Below, in pieces: positions 34,976 to 44,344 of a stretch of 64,000 nucleotides of DNA. The translations under genes were made by a program, and so were the position numbers. A model generated the notes under the pieces. That model saw nothing but the letters and a program-made list of their open reading frames with translations, was not told the origin of the DNA and did no database searches. This DNA is from Schleiferiaceae bacterium (GTDB lineage Bacteria; Bacteroidota; Bacteroidia; Flavobacteriales; Schleiferiaceae), in contig JAQWXR010000003.1 in assembly GCA_029254375.1 (NCBI GenBank), forward strand, positions 1 to 64,000, read 5' to 3'. How positions within the stretch are numbered: the first letter of the stretch is position 1; every line of letters starts with the position of its first letter.

Positions 34976-37321
34976 ATGAAGAATTCAAAAAAAAACAAGG
35001 CCCATCGGTCTATGGACGCTGGCTCTTTAGCCTCTCGAATTTTACGCTCTATGGAGCGCCGACCCAGTGTGGTTTTCCCTCTGGGAGATCTGGCCTTGGA
35101 GATGGGGATGATGGAGCGCAGTGGCCGGATTTTGACCAAAGCGGCGATGGATATCTTGATCTCCGCCGGTCATATTAAGGAAATCCAATCCGAAAAGTAC
35201 CAATTAGCCCTGGAAGAGAATCTGATGGAGGGCACCTTACAGCTAACTTCAAGTGGAACCGGCTATGTGGTTCCTGGAGGAGGGCAAGATGATGTGTTTA
35301 TTAAGGAAACGGATTTGGGCGTTGCTTTTGGGGGCGATCGGGTGCGGGTTCAGCTGTTTCCAAGTCGAGCGCGAAAAAAATTAGAAGGTCAAATTATTGA
35401 GGTGCTCAAGCGAGGACGAGATCGCTATGTCGGCACTTTGCAAATCACCCCGCAACACGCCTTTCTGGTTACGGATTCCCGCAAAGTCGGTCCCGATTTT
35501 TACATTCCTCTCAAAGAATTGAATGGGGGTAAGGATGGAGAAATGGTCGTTGTCCAATTGCTCCGATGGGACGACGCTAGTCGCCAGCCCCAAGGAAAAG
35601 TACTCGAAGTTCTTGGCGAGCGAGGAGATCACGATACCGAAATCCATGCTATCCTAAATGAATATGGCCTGCCCTATGCATTCCCCGAGGCGGTAGAAAA
35701 GGAAACCGAGGCGATATCGGAGACCTTGGACCCCAAAGAGATTGCGCGCCGACGTGACCTACGCGAAACCCTAACCTTCACAATTGACCCTGTTGATGCG
35801 AAGGACTTTGACGATGCACTAAGCATTCAGCCTCTCGAGGAGGGGCGCTGGGAAATTGGTGTCCACATTGCTGACGTCACCCATTATGTCCGCCCTGGAA
35901 CTGCTTTGGAGGAAGAAGCACAAAACCGAGCCACCTCGGTGTATTTGGTCGACCGGGTTGTGCCTATGCTTCCTGAAAAACTCAGTAACAAGGTCTGTTC
36001 CCTCCGTCCTAATGAAGATAAATTCACTTTTTCTGTCCTCTTCCAGATGGATGCAGAGGGGAATGTTTTGGACCGCTGGTTCGGAAGAACCGTCATCCAT
36101 TCTGACCGCCGCTTCACCTACGAAGAAGCGCAAGCAGTTTTAGAGGGCGAAAAAGATCCCTTGAGTTCGGAGCTACTCACCATGAACCACATGGCCCAAG
36201 CGCTGCGCAAAGCCCGCATGAAGGCCGGTGCCATTGCATTTGATCGAGCCGAGGTGAAGTTTCGACTCGATGCAAACAACGAACCGATAGGAGCCTACCT
36301 CAAACAGGCCGGTGACAGCAACAAGCTGATTGAAGAGTTCATGTTATTGGCTAATAAACATGTGGCGCATTTCGTCGGGCGTCAAGATGATGGAAAACGG
36401 AGCACGCGCACCATGGTTTACCGTATTCACGACCAGCCAGATCCAAAGAAGTTGGAAACGCTTTCATTGTTTGTTCGACCCTTGGGCTATGCCATGGCTA
36501 CCCAAGGGACCCAAGCAGTGCGCAAATCCATTAACGACCTGCTCAAGCGAGTGAAGGGCACGCCAGAAGCAAATATGCTCGAAACGCTAACCGTCCGTAC
36601 CATGGCCAAAGCGGTATACAGCACCCAAAACATTGGGCACTACGGATTAGCTTTTGATGACTACGGTCACTTTACTTCACCCATTCGTCGATACCCCGAC
36701 ATGATGGCGCATCGACTCCTGCAAGGGTTTCTCGATAAAGAAAAAAACCCTTCCGCTTCGGTGTTTGAAGAGCTCTGCGAACATTCCTCTTCTCGTGAGC
36801 AAAATGCCTCAGAGGCCGAACGCGCATCCATCAAATACATGCAGGCCAAATACATGGAGAAATACCTGGGCCACGAATTCGATGGTATCATCTCGGGCGT
36901 AACCGATTGGGGTGTATTTGTAGAGCTTCCGGGGATGGGCTGCGAAGGTTTGGTGCGTCTACGCGAATTCACGGATGACTACTACTATGTCGAAGCCGAG
37001 AAGTTTCAAATCGTAGGCGAGCGACACGGTCGAACCTATCGACTTGGCGATCCTATTCGAATTAGCGTGAAAGAAGTAGACGTTTTGAAAAAAACGATTG
37101 ACTTTGGCATTCCTGGGAGCAAAATAGCTCGCCATTCTGAAGGCCGATCAAATCAGGGTAAATTTTCGGGTACTCGCCCAACGGAAGCGGGTGGCCGATG
37201 GTCTAGTGGCGGGGCTCGGAGTAGCCATCGTGGCAGCTCTTCGCCTGATTCAAGCGGTCGCGGGCCCAAGTCATTTAAAGCTAAAGGATCCCAGACTACG
37301 CCTAAGAAAAAGCGCCGTTGA
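34976..37321 (+). CDS. rnr: Ribonuclease R
   Basis: The 781-aa 3'-5' exoribonuclease has an N-terminal winged-helix/cold-shock region (GTGYVVPGG.QDDVFI), the RNB catalytic domain with the metal-binding FTIDPVDAKDFDDALSI (near residue 270) and TSPIRRYPDMMAHRLL, and a C-terminal S1 domain (GVTDWGVFVEL, near residue 640). A Gly/Ser/Arg/Lys-rich tail ends in KKKRR, probably binding RNA. It degrades structured RNA. Divergent from the beta-barrel gene. Confidence 0.95.
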   Translation: MKNSKKNKAHRSMDAGSLASRILRSMERRPSVVFPLGDLALEMGMMERSGRILTKAAMDILISAGHIKEIQSEKYQLALEENLMEGTLQLTSSGTGYVVPGGGQDDVFIKETDLGVAFGGDRVRVQLFPSRARKKLEGQIIEVLKRGRDRYVGTLQITPQHAFLVTDSRKVGPDFYIPLKELNGGKDGEMVVVQLLRWDDASRQPQGKVLEVLGERGDHDTEIHAILNEYGLPYAFPEAVEKETEAISETLDPKEIARRRDLRETLTFTIDPVDAKDFDDALSIQPLEEGRWEIGVHIADVTHYVRPGTALEEEAQNRATSVYLVDRVVPMLPEKLSNKVCSLRPNEDKFTFSVLFQMDAEGNVLDRWFGRTVIHSDRRFTYEEAQAVLEGEKDPLSSELLTMNHMAQALRKARMKAGAIAFDRAEVKFRLDANNEPIGAYLKQAGDSNKLIEEFMLLANKHVAHFVGRQDDGKRSTRTMVYRIHDQPDPKKLETLSLFVRPLGYAMATQGTQAVRKSINDLLKRVKGTPEANMLETLTVRTMAKAVYSTQNIGHYGLAFDDYGHFTSPIRRYPDMMAHRLLQGFLDKEKNPSASVFEELCEHSSSREQNASEAERASIKYMQAKYMEKYLGHEFDGIISGVTDWGVFVELPGMGCEGLVRLREFTDDYYYVEAEKFQIVGERHGRTYRLGDPIRISVKEVDVLKKTIDFGIPGSKIARHSEGRSNQGKFSGTRPTEAGGRWSSGGARSSHRGSSSPDSSGRGPKSFKAKGSQTTPKKKRR

Positions 37322-37396
37322 TAGGCTTTTGGGTTGAGGCGGCCAATCATAGATGTTGAACCGCCAAGCCATTAGCTCTTAAACCCTTTTACCCTT

Positions 37397-39205
37397 TCAC
37401 TCCCCCCAAACGTTATCCTCCCGATTCGCATCGGCGGTCCAACGCTCAGGATCTACCACGACGCGCTCAATTTGCTCTGCGGGCACCTCCACTTGGAAAG
37501 TGAATGTCTTCTGAGTATAATTCCATGGTCCCACCAAAGCCTTGCCTGGCTTGGAGCCAAACATGGCGGCGAGAGGCACGGTATAGTGCAGCACTGTCTT
37601 GTTCTTTAGAATTACATCCACATCCACAGGAAGGGCGAGAGAGCCTTTCCGTGACAATTGAATGTTTGTAAGGTTGCCTCCCGTTGTAAACACCGAGTCG
37701 ATAGCCACATCCGGTACTTTATTCGTTTCAATCCACTGATTCATATACCAGTCCAAAATCATTCCCGATTCTTGTTCAGCAATGCGCAAAAAGTTCTCAG
37801 GGCGAGGATGTTTGAATGCCCATTCATTTTTGTAGCGTTGCATGGTGGACCAAAAGGCCTCCTCGCCGACGATGCCGCGAAGCTGCACAAGGAAGAGGGA
37901 GCCTTTCATGTAGGCGGCCATTTGATACGGGAATTTGCCGTCGAAGTAGTTGGCGAGGGTGCTGGCGGGCTCCATCCAATCTTCGTGGGCGACACGTCCG
38001 TAGCGACCCAGATAGCCAAGATGCGCATTTGGGTAATTCTTACCCGAAACTACATTCATTGCTTCATCCTCTGCGAAGCTCGTGAATCCCTCATCCATCC
38101 AATAATAACGCTGCTCATCGGTCCCCAGCATACCATAAAACCACATGTGGGAGGCCTCGTGGATGATGGTACCTAGCAAACCGTCATAGCTGCCATGCAC
38201 TTGCATGATGGTGGCCATCGGGTATTCCATAGCCCCTTCTCCCCCTTGAATCACGCTAAACTGGGGCCAATCATAGCTGCCAAATCGCTGATGCATGAAG
38301 GCAAAATAGGCTTCGACATCTGATTGAAGTTTCTCGGAGGCCATGTGCTTGCTGGAAGCCGTATCATTCTGGTAAAAGAAGTGAACAGGTAAGCCCGAGG
38401 CGGTCACTCGAATGTCATGTTGCAACTCCTGGTCCGCAACCCAAGCGAAGTCATGTACTTTTTCTGCTTTAAATCGCCATGTAATCCGATCTTTCTTTTT
38501 GAATTTAATCGGAGCCGGTGAGTAGCCATGCCCGATTTCATCGGGGTTTTGAAGCACACCGGAACCTCCAATCATATAGCTGGCCGGCGCCGTTATGTCT
38601 ACTTGAAAGTTGCCGAAATCACCAAAGAACTCCCGGGCCACATAGATGTCTGGGTGCCAGCCGTCCGTATCGTAGACGACCATTTTAGGATACCACTGGG
38701 TGAAGGTGTAGGCTATGCCTTCGGGGTTGTTGCGGCCCGCGCGCTCCACGAGCAAGGGAATGCGGGTAGTGTAGTTCATGTGAAATGTGACCGTTTGGCC
38801 AGGCGCAATGCTAGAAGGAAGCTTCCCATGAAGGATTGTTTGGTCCACTACAAATGAAATGGGCTCCCCATTCAGCGTCAAGCTTTGAATGATTTGCTCT
38901 CCATACTCATTGGACGCGTAGTTTTCCACCTTGTCCCCAATGGCGCGGTCGCGAAATTTTGTCGGAATATTCGCCATGTTGGAAAGCATACTCCCAGGCT
39001 GAAATGCATTCCAATAGAGATGAAAATAGACTTCATCTAATTCATCTGGACTGTTATTGGTGTATTGAAGACTCAAGTCTCCTTGAAGCTGGTGATTTTT
39101 ATCGTCCAAATCCACCTGGATGCGGTAATTGACGTCTTGTTGCCAATACTGAGCATGGCTTGGAAAGCTGATAAGAGCCAAAAGTGAGGCGAGGAAATAC
39201 TTCAT
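37397..39205 (-). CDS. M1 family metallopeptidase, exported
   Basis: The 602-aa protein has a signal peptide (KYFLASLLALISFPSHAQ), an N-terminal beta domain and a thermolysin-like domain with IIHEASHMWFYGML (HExxH near residue 350) and DEGFTSFAED (third ligand Glu). The exopeptidase motif GAMEN appears as GGEGAMEYPM. It is a periplasmic or secreted zinc aminopeptidase-like enzyme; such proteins are frequent in Bacteroidota. It lies 6 nt downstream of the MBL-fold gene and probably shares its transcript. Confidence 0.9.
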   Translation of the reverse strand: MKYFLASLLALISFPSHAQYWQQDVNYRIQVDLDDKNHQLQGDLSLQYTNNSPDELDEVYFHLYWNAFQPGSMLSNMANIPTKFRDRAIGDKVENYASNEYGEQIIQSLTLNGEPISFVVDQTILHGKLPSSIAPGQTVTFHMNYTTRIPLLVERAGRNNPEGIAYTFTQWYPKMVVYDTDGWHPDIYVAREFFGDFGNFQVDITAPASYMIGGSGVLQNPDEIGHGYSPAPIKFKKKDRITWRFKAEKVHDFAWVADQELQHDIRVTASGLPVHFFYQNDTASSKHMASEKLQSDVEAYFAFMHQRFGSYDWPQFSVIQGGEGAMEYPMATIMQVHGSYDGLLGTIIHEASHMWFYGMLGTDEQRYYWMDEGFTSFAEDEAMNVVSGKNYPNAHLGYLGRYGRVAHEDWMEPASTLANYFDGKFPYQMAAYMKGSLFLVQLRGIVGEEAFWSTMQRYKNEWAFKHPRPENFLRIAEQESGMILDWYMNQWIETNKVPDVAIDSVFTTGGNLTNIQLSRKGSLALPVDVDVILKNKTVLHYTVPLAAMFGSKPGKALVGPWNYTQKTFTFQVEVPAEQIERVVVDPERWTADANREDNVWGE

Positions 39206-39211
39206 GGGATT

Positions 39212-40057
39212 CTAGTCGTTTAATGGGCGAATTTGAGCCAAGCGCGGGCCTTTTTCCGTGAGTTCGAGGGTACAGGTTTCGTTGGCCGGATCGTGTTCTA
39301 AAAATAAGCGATAGCCTCGATCAGCGGCTTCCGTTAATATCTCCTTTTTTTCGCCCAAGGTTACAAGGGGCCGTGTATCATACCCCATGACATAAGGCAA
39401 AGGGATATGCCCAACCGAAGGCAGAAGATCTGCCATGAAAACCACTTTCTCGCCGCGGTAATCAAGGATAGGACACATCTGGGCATCGGTGTGGCCATTG
39501 ACCACAAAGGTGTCAAACCCCAAGGGGGTGCGCACGCGCTGCTGACCTTCGGGGGCGTCGATGAAGGCGAGTTGACCGCTTTCTTGGAGGGGGAGGATGT
39601 TATCGGCAAGAAAGGAGGCTTTTTCGCGCGCATTCGGCATACTAGCCCATTGCCAATGGCGCTCATTCGTCCAATACGTCGCCTGGGTAAACGCCGGGCG
39701 AAGGCCCTTTTCCGTCCGCTCCACCGCACCTCCTACGTGATCAAAGTGCATATGCGTCAAGAAGACATCCGTGATATCACTTCTTTGGAAGCCCAATGCC
39801 TTTAGATTTCCGTCTAGGCTGTCCGTGCCGTGTAAGTGGTAATGGCTAAAAAACTTGTCATCCTGCTTGTTGCCGATGCCGGTATCCACCATGATGAGGC
39901 GATTCCCATCTTCAATAAGCAGCGAGCGCATGGCCCACGTGCAAAGATTGTTTTCATCAGCAGGATTGGTCCGCTGCCATAATTGCTTGGGAACCACCCC
40001 AAACATGGCACCGCCATCTAGCTTGAAAAACCCTGTATTTAAGGAATGCAACTTCAT
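39212..40057 (-). CDS. MBL-fold metallo-hydrolase
   Basis: The 281-aa cytoplasmic protein has the metallo-beta-lactamase zinc motif LTHMHFDHVGG (near residue 100), VNGHTDAQM and a late FLEHDP. The opening with VDTGIGNK and a 280-residue length resemble lactonase-type hydrolases (AttM/AiiA-like), but substrate cannot be fixed; a glyoxalase II-like role is less likely. A TAGCTTCG box ends 4 nt before its ATG, directly behind the terminator of tadA. Confidence 0.85.
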   Translation of the reverse strand: MKLHSLNTGFFKLDGGAMFGVVPKQLWQRTNPADENNLCTWAMRSLLIEDGNRLIMVDTGIGNKQDDKFFSHYHLHGTDSLDGNLKALGFQRSDITDVFLTHMHFDHVGGAVERTEKGLRPAFTQATYWTNERHWQWASMPNAREKASFLADNILPLQESGQLAFIDAPEGQQRVRTPLGFDTFVVNGHTDAQMCPILDYRGEKVVFMADLLPSVGHIPLPYVMGYDTRPLVTLGEKKEILTEAADRGYRLFLEHDPANETCTLELTEKGPRLAQIRPLND

Positions 40058-40061
40058 AGGA

Positions 40062-40069
40062 CGAAGCTA
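40062..40069 (-). promoter_or_regulatory. -7 box TAGCTTCG, 4 nt before the MBL-fold gene
   Basis: Minus-strand TAnnTTYG match; the upstream sequence is the tadA terminator hairpin, so no -33 element is available. Confidence 0.45.
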
Positions 40070-40075
40070 AAAAAG

Positions 40076-40101
40076 AAAGGGCCGTCCTCCGACGGCCCTT
40101 T
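40076..40101 (-). terminator. Rho-independent terminator of tadA
   Basis: AAAGGGCCGTC and GACGGCCCTTT form a perfect 11-bp stem with a 4-nt loop; on the minus strand it is followed by TTCTTTTTTA. Confidence 0.9.
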
Positions 40102-40186
40102 CCAACCTACACTTACGAATGTACCTAGACGTTGTAAAACACATTTTTTCCAATTCAAAAGCATTGCCATTACCGGAAAAATAGAC

Positions 40187-40627
40187 CTATTTCTTGCGCT
40201 TGGAGCGGAAGAATTCACTCATGAGATCTCCGCAGACCTCTGACTCAATTCCGGTCGTCACCTGCGTTTTTGGGTGGAATTGCCCCCCCATGGTTTGGTA
40301 TCCACGCTTTGCATCGCTTGCCCCATAGACAATTCGGCCAATCTGGGACCAAAAAAGGGCTCCAGCACACATGCTGCAAGGTTCAAGGGTCACGTATAAG
40401 GTGCAGTCTGGCAAATACTTGGCTCCGAGGTAATGCGAAGCGGCGGTGATGGCTTGCATTTCCGCATGTGCCGTCACATCATGAAGCTGTTCTGTCAAGT
40501 TGTGTCCTCGGGCAATAATCTGATTGTTCGACACCACAATGGCCCCCACAGGGACCTCATCTACCTCAAAGGCTTTGAGCGCTTCTCGGATCGCTTGGCG
40601 CATAAAATAAACATCATCAAACTCCAT
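40187..40627 (-). CDS. tadA: tRNA-specific adenosine deaminase-type nucleoside deaminase
   Basis: The 146-aa zinc enzyme has the deaminase signature HAEMQAI (near residue 54) and TLEPCSMCAGAL (near residue 80). TadA converts A34 of tRNA-Arg to inosine. Length, the N-terminal FMRQAIREALKAF and the KRGYQTMGG segment fit TadA, although guanine deaminase-like relatives look similar. It has its own terminator and a weak TAGTTTTA box before the start. Confidence 0.88.
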   Translation of the reverse strand: MEFDDVYFMRQAIREALKAFEVDEVPVGAIVVSNNQIIARGHNLTEQLHDVTAHAEMQAITAASHYLGAKYLPDCTLYVTLEPCSMCAGALFWSQIGRIVYGASDAKRGYQTMGGQFHPKTQVTTGIESEVCGDLMSEFFRSKRKK

Positions 40628-40632
40628 GGGGA

Positions 40633-40640
40633 TAAAACTA
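40633..40640 (-). promoter_or_regulatory. Weak -7-like box TAGTTTTA, 5 nt before tadA
   Basis: One mismatch to TAnnTTTG on the minus strand, ending 5 nt before ATG 40627. Confidence 0.3.
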
Positions 40641-40660
40641 CGCAGCCGCTAACGCTTTTT

Positions 40661-40668
40661 TACCTTTG
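40661..40668 (+). promoter_or_regulatory. -7 box TACCTTTG for aspS
   Basis: Perfect TAnnTTTG match 17 nt before the aspS ATG; it is divergent from the tadA promoter region. Confidence 0.6.
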
Positions 40669-40685
40669 CAATTCATTTCACGACC

Positions 40686-42443
40686 ATGTATCGTACTCAC
40701 ACTTGCGGCGAACTACGCCTTTCTCATATTGGACAAACCGTCACACTTAGTGGCTGGGTTCAGCGCCGACGGGACTTTGGAGGCATGTCCTTCATTGATT
40801 TGCGCGACCGATATGGCCTGACGCAACTCGCATTTAATGAGGGAGTAGACCCTGCAATGTTGGAGATTGCGCGCAGCGCTCAGCGGGAGTTTGTGGTTCA
40901 AGCAGTCGGTAAAGTAGTCGAGCGAGAGAATAAAAATGGAAACCTCGCGACGGGTGAAGTGGAAATTTTGGTGAGCGAGTTCACCGTGCTCAACCGCGCT
41001 AAGACCCCACCCTTTACGATTGAATCAGAGACGGATGGCGGCGAAGAATTGCGCATGAAGTATCGCTATTTGGACATTCGCCGCGCGCCCGTTCGCGAAA
41101 AATTATTGCTTCGCAACCGCATCAATATGATGGTTCGAACCTACTTGAACGACTTGGGCTTTGCCGATGTGGAGACTCCTTTTCTGATCAAGAGCACACC
41201 CGAGGGTGCGCGCGACTTTGTCGTTCCTTCGCGCGTTCATCACGGCCAGTTCTATGCATTGCCTCAGTCACCGCAAACGTTTAAGCAGTTGCTTATGGTA
41301 GCTGGGATGGACCGCTATTACCAGATTGTCCGCTGCTTCCGAGACGAGGACTTGCGTGCCGACCGCCAGCCCGAATTCACGCAGATAGACTGCGAAATGG
41401 CTTTTGTCGAGCAAGAAGATATCATCGAAACCTTTGAAGGCCTGCTCAAGCATGTACTTCGCGAGGTTCACCATTATGAAGTGGGTAGCATCCCTCGCAT
41501 CACCTATGACGAGGCCATGCGCCTCTATGGTAATGACAAGCCAGACATTCGCTTTGGCATGACCTTCGTCGAACTCAACGACCGCGTCAAAGGCAGTGGT
41601 TTCGCCGTATTTGACAACGCGGAGTTGGTCGTGGGCATCAAGGTGGAAGGCGGTGCGGGCTATACCCGTAAGCAACTGGACGGGCTCACCGACTACGTGA
41701 AGCGTCCTCAGCTTGGAATGTCTGGCCTGATTTGGATGAAAGTCGACGATCAAGGCCAAGCCACATCCAGCGTCAACAAGTTCTTTGACGAAGCCGCTTT
41801 GGCCGGTTGGGCGGAGGCCTTTGACGCCATGGCCGGCGATTTGGTGCTAGTCCTCGCAGGCAACGCGAACAAAACCCGCAAGGCCTTGAGCGAGCTGCGC
41901 ATGCATTTGGCGCAAGAGCTGGGCCTCCGCAAGTCGGATGTATTTGCCCCGCTGTGGGTGCTAGACTTCCCGCTTTTGGAATGGGACGAAGAATCCGGCC
42001 GCTGGTTCGCCATGCATCACCCCTTCACTAGCCCCAAGCCCGAAGACATCCCCCTGATTGATAGCGACCCCGGCGCCGTGCGAGCCAACGCCTATGACTT
42101 GGTCCTCAACGGCAACGAGATCGGCGGTGGCTCCATACGTATCCATGACCGCTCCCTCCAGCAACGCATGTTTGACCTGCTCGGATTCAGCAAGGAAGAG
42201 GCTTTGGAACAGTTCGGCTTCTTGATGAATGCATTTGAATTTGGAGCTCCTCCCCACGGTGGCATTGCCTTTGGCTTTGACCGTTTGGTGGCGTTGATGG
42301 GCGGTGACGAGGTGATTCGCGACTACATCGCCTTCCCAAAAAACAACGCCGGCCGAGACGTCATGATTGATGCGCCTTCACACATCCAAATGACACAATT
42401 GACGGAACTCTCCTTGGGGATTACCCCAAAGGAACAGGCATGA
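40686..42443 (+). CDS. aspS: Aspartyl-tRNA synthetase
   Basis: The 585-aa class II synthetase has an N-terminal OB-fold ([21 protein letters not shown]), class II motif 2 ([18 protein letters not shown]), a bacterial GAD insert in the middle and motif 3 ([13 protein letters not shown]). Length is that of the bacterial form. Whether it is discriminating or also charges tRNA-Asn cannot be decided by eye. It overlaps the ClC gene by 4 nt (ATGA). Confidence 0.97.
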   Translation: MYRTHTCGELRLSHIGQTVTLSGWVQRRRDFGGMSFIDLRDRYGLTQLAFNEGVDPAMLEIARSAQREFVVQAVGKVVERENKNGNLATGEVEILVSEFTVLNRAKTPPFTIESETDGGEELRMKYRYLDIRRAPVREKLLLRNRINMMVRTYLNDLGFADVETPFLIKSTPEGARDFVVPSRVHHGQFYALPQSPQTFKQLLMVAGMDRYYQIVRCFRDEDLRADRQPEFTQIDCEMAFVEQEDIIETFEGLLKHVLREVHHYEVGSIPRITYDEAMRLYGNDKPDIRFGMTFVELNDRVKGSGFAVFDNAELVVGIKVEGGAGYTRKQLDGLTDYVKRPQLGMSGLIWMKVDDQGQATSSVNKFFDEAALAGWAEAFDAMAGDLVLVLAGNANKTRKALSELRMHLAQELGLRKSDVFAPLWVLDFPLLEWDEESGRWFAMHHPFTSPKPEDIPLIDSDPGAVRANAYDLVLNGNEIGGGSIRIHDRSLQQRMFDLLGFSKEEALEQFGFLMNAFEFGAPPHGGIAFGFDRLVALMGGDEVIRDYIAFPKNNAGRDVMIDAPSHIQMTQLTELSLGITPKEQA

Positions 42444-44215
42444 GGCATTCGCTGCAATTATGGGTCAGACGCGTTCTGATTTGGAGGGCTCAGCACCTTC
42501 CCATGCAGCACTTCATTTTCGTTCTGAGCATTTTGGTGGGCCTGATTTCGGGATTGGTTGCAGTTATTCTTAAAAATTCTACCCACGCCATTCAGGAGTG
42601 GATTCGTTCTGAGCGATTTGAGGATTATTACCAACTCTACTATTTTGCTTTTCCACTGGTCGGAATTCTATTGACGGTCGCCCTGGTCCGCACCTTTAAG
42701 TTGCGCACTGGCGAGGGTATCCCATCGGCCATTGAGGCTATTTCGCGTCACGGAGGCATTATTCCCCGATCTCAAATCTATACTTCCTTCCTCACTTCAG
42801 TCGTGACGGTTGGCTTTGGGGGCTCGGTGGGCTTGGAGGGACCGGCCGTCGGCACAGGTTCGGCGATTGGCTCCAATTTGGCTCGTTGGCTTCGGCTGGG
42901 GTTTAAGCAACGCATCTTGTTGATTGCCTGTGCGACGGCCGGTGCGATCGCTTCCATTTTTGGCGCTCCCGTTGCAGCCATCATTTTTACCCTAGAGTTA
43001 TTTAGCATTGACCTCACCCTTAGTTCACTCGTTCCCCTGTTGTTAGCCTCTGCCACAGGTGCTTTGACCGGACTCATGATGAGTGATGGGAGCAAGCTCT
43101 TTTATGCGGAGGGCATTGAGGATTTCGACCCAGTTAACCTCCCATATTATTTGCTTTTAGGGGTCGCCTGTGCCCTGGTGTCCTTGTATTTCAAACGGGT
43201 TTTTGCCTTGAGTGGCCGACTCGTAATGCGCTGGAATAACCGTTGGGCCAAAGCCATAACGGGTGGTGTCTTATTGGGTGCACTCATTTTTGTGATGCCC
43301 CCGCTCTATGGCGAAGGGTTTAGTACGATTCAAGCTGCACTTCGAGGGGATGACTGGTCTATTTTATCCCAAAATTGGCTTGGAGTTGAGGCGGATAATC
43401 TCTTTTGGGGAATCGGATTGCTTATTGGTTTACTCCTTCTGAAAGTCACGGCGGCTTCTTTAACCATTCACGCCGGGGGAATTGGTGGCATGTTTGCTCC
43501 TACCTTGTTCATGGGGAGCATTTTGGGCCTGATTTTCGTGCGGGCATTAGAATTAGCTGGAATTAACGATCTCCCTGCGGTACACTTTGTCTTAATCGCC
43601 ATGGCCGGACTCATGGCCGGCACCATGCATGCCCCCCTAACCGCCATCTTTATGATTTCGGAGATCGGCGGAGGCTATCCGCTGATCTTGCCCTTGATGA
43701 TGACCAGTGCCTTAGCCTTCTTTCTAACGCGTTCTTGGGATCCAAATAGTATCTATACAGAGTACCTCTCTCAACGGGGCCGTCAATGGACCCAGTCCAA
43801 GGATAAAGCTGTTTTGACGCTCCTAGACATGGAAGATGCTATGGAACGAGATATTGAATCTGTCGAACCGGATACCGCCCTGTACCTCTGTCAAGCCACG
43901 TTGGCTCGCTGCCATAGAAACCTTATTGCCGTGACCGAAGATGGCCGAATGGTAGGCTACCTCACTTGGGAAGATATATGGCGGGCACAACGGGAAGATC
44001 ACCATGAGGAAGTCACGGCCAAGGACGCCATGAAATCCGCGCCAGCTCGAATCCAGTACAACGACCCCATGGAGCACGTGCTAAGTCAAATGGAAAAAAC
44101 GGGAATGTGGTACTTGCCTGTCTACCAGGATAATAAGTGGCTGGGTTTAGTTTCCAAAACCAAACTCTTTGAAGCCTACCGAAAACAAGTCCAAGATTTG
44201 AGCCACGAATCCTAA
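42440..44215 (+). CDS. ClC family chloride channel/antiporter with C-terminal CBS domains
   Basis: The 591-aa membrane protein has the ClC selectivity motifs [21 protein letters not shown] (with the external gating Glu) and GGIGGMFAP. Two CBS domains occupy the last 120 residues. The helix H segment reads IIFTLELF; aligned to E. coli ClC-ec1 (IIEEM), the internal proton Glu203 position appears to be Leu, so it may conduct as a channel or use a different proton route. The gene overlaps aspS by ATGA and is probably translated from the same mRNA. Confidence 0.9.
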   Translation: MRHSLQLWVRRVLIWRAQHLPMQHFIFVLSILVGLISGLVAVILKNSTHAIQEWIRSERFEDYYQLYYFAFPLVGILLTVALVRTFKLRTGEGIPSAIEAISRHGGIIPRSQIYTSFLTSVVTVGFGGSVGLEGPAVGTGSAIGSNLARWLRLGFKQRILLIACATAGAIASIFGAPVAAIIFTLELFSIDLTLSSLVPLLLASATGALTGLMMSDGSKLFYAEGIEDFDPVNLPYYLLLGVACALVSLYFKRVFALSGRLVMRWNNRWAKAITGGVLLGALIFVMPPLYGEGFSTIQAALRGDDWSILSQNWLGVEADNLFWGIGLLIGLLLLKVTAASLTIHAGGIGGMFAPTLFMGSILGLIFVRALELAGINDLPAVHFVLIAMAGLMAGTMHAPLTAIFMISEIGGGYPLILPLMMTSALAFFLTRSWDPNSIYTEYLSQRGRQWTQSKDKAVLTLLDMEDAMERDIESVEPDTALYLCQATLARCHRNLIAVTEDGRMVGYLTWEDIWRAQREDHHEEVTAKDAMKSAPARIQYNDPMEHVLSQMEKTGMWYLPVYQDNKWLGLVSKTKLFEAYRKQVQDLSHES

Positions 44216-44221
44216 GTAGGG

Positions 44222-44326
44222 GGCGTCGTTCACGCCTTAGTAGAGATTATTTCTAACCTTTCAAAACAAGGGTGAGTCCTTGGTGTTATCTTTAGAGACC
44301 CAAGGCTACTTAACAGCCTTTTTTTT
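44222..44326 (+). terminator. Terminator-like region upstream of the BNR protein, with a competing stem
   Basis: AAGGCT-ACTTAAC-AGCCTT followed by TTTTTT (44302-44326) is a short terminator hairpin after the ClC gene. CCTTGG (44278-44283) can instead pair with CCAAGG (44300-44305), which overlaps and would break the terminator stem. A GGCGT-CGTTC-ACGCC hairpin precedes at 44222-44236. A TATCTTTA box (44287-44294) lies between, so the hairpin may end aspS-clc transcripts rather than attenuate the next gene. Confidence 0.5.
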
Positions 44327-44344
44327 ATTTCACCCTAATAACGG

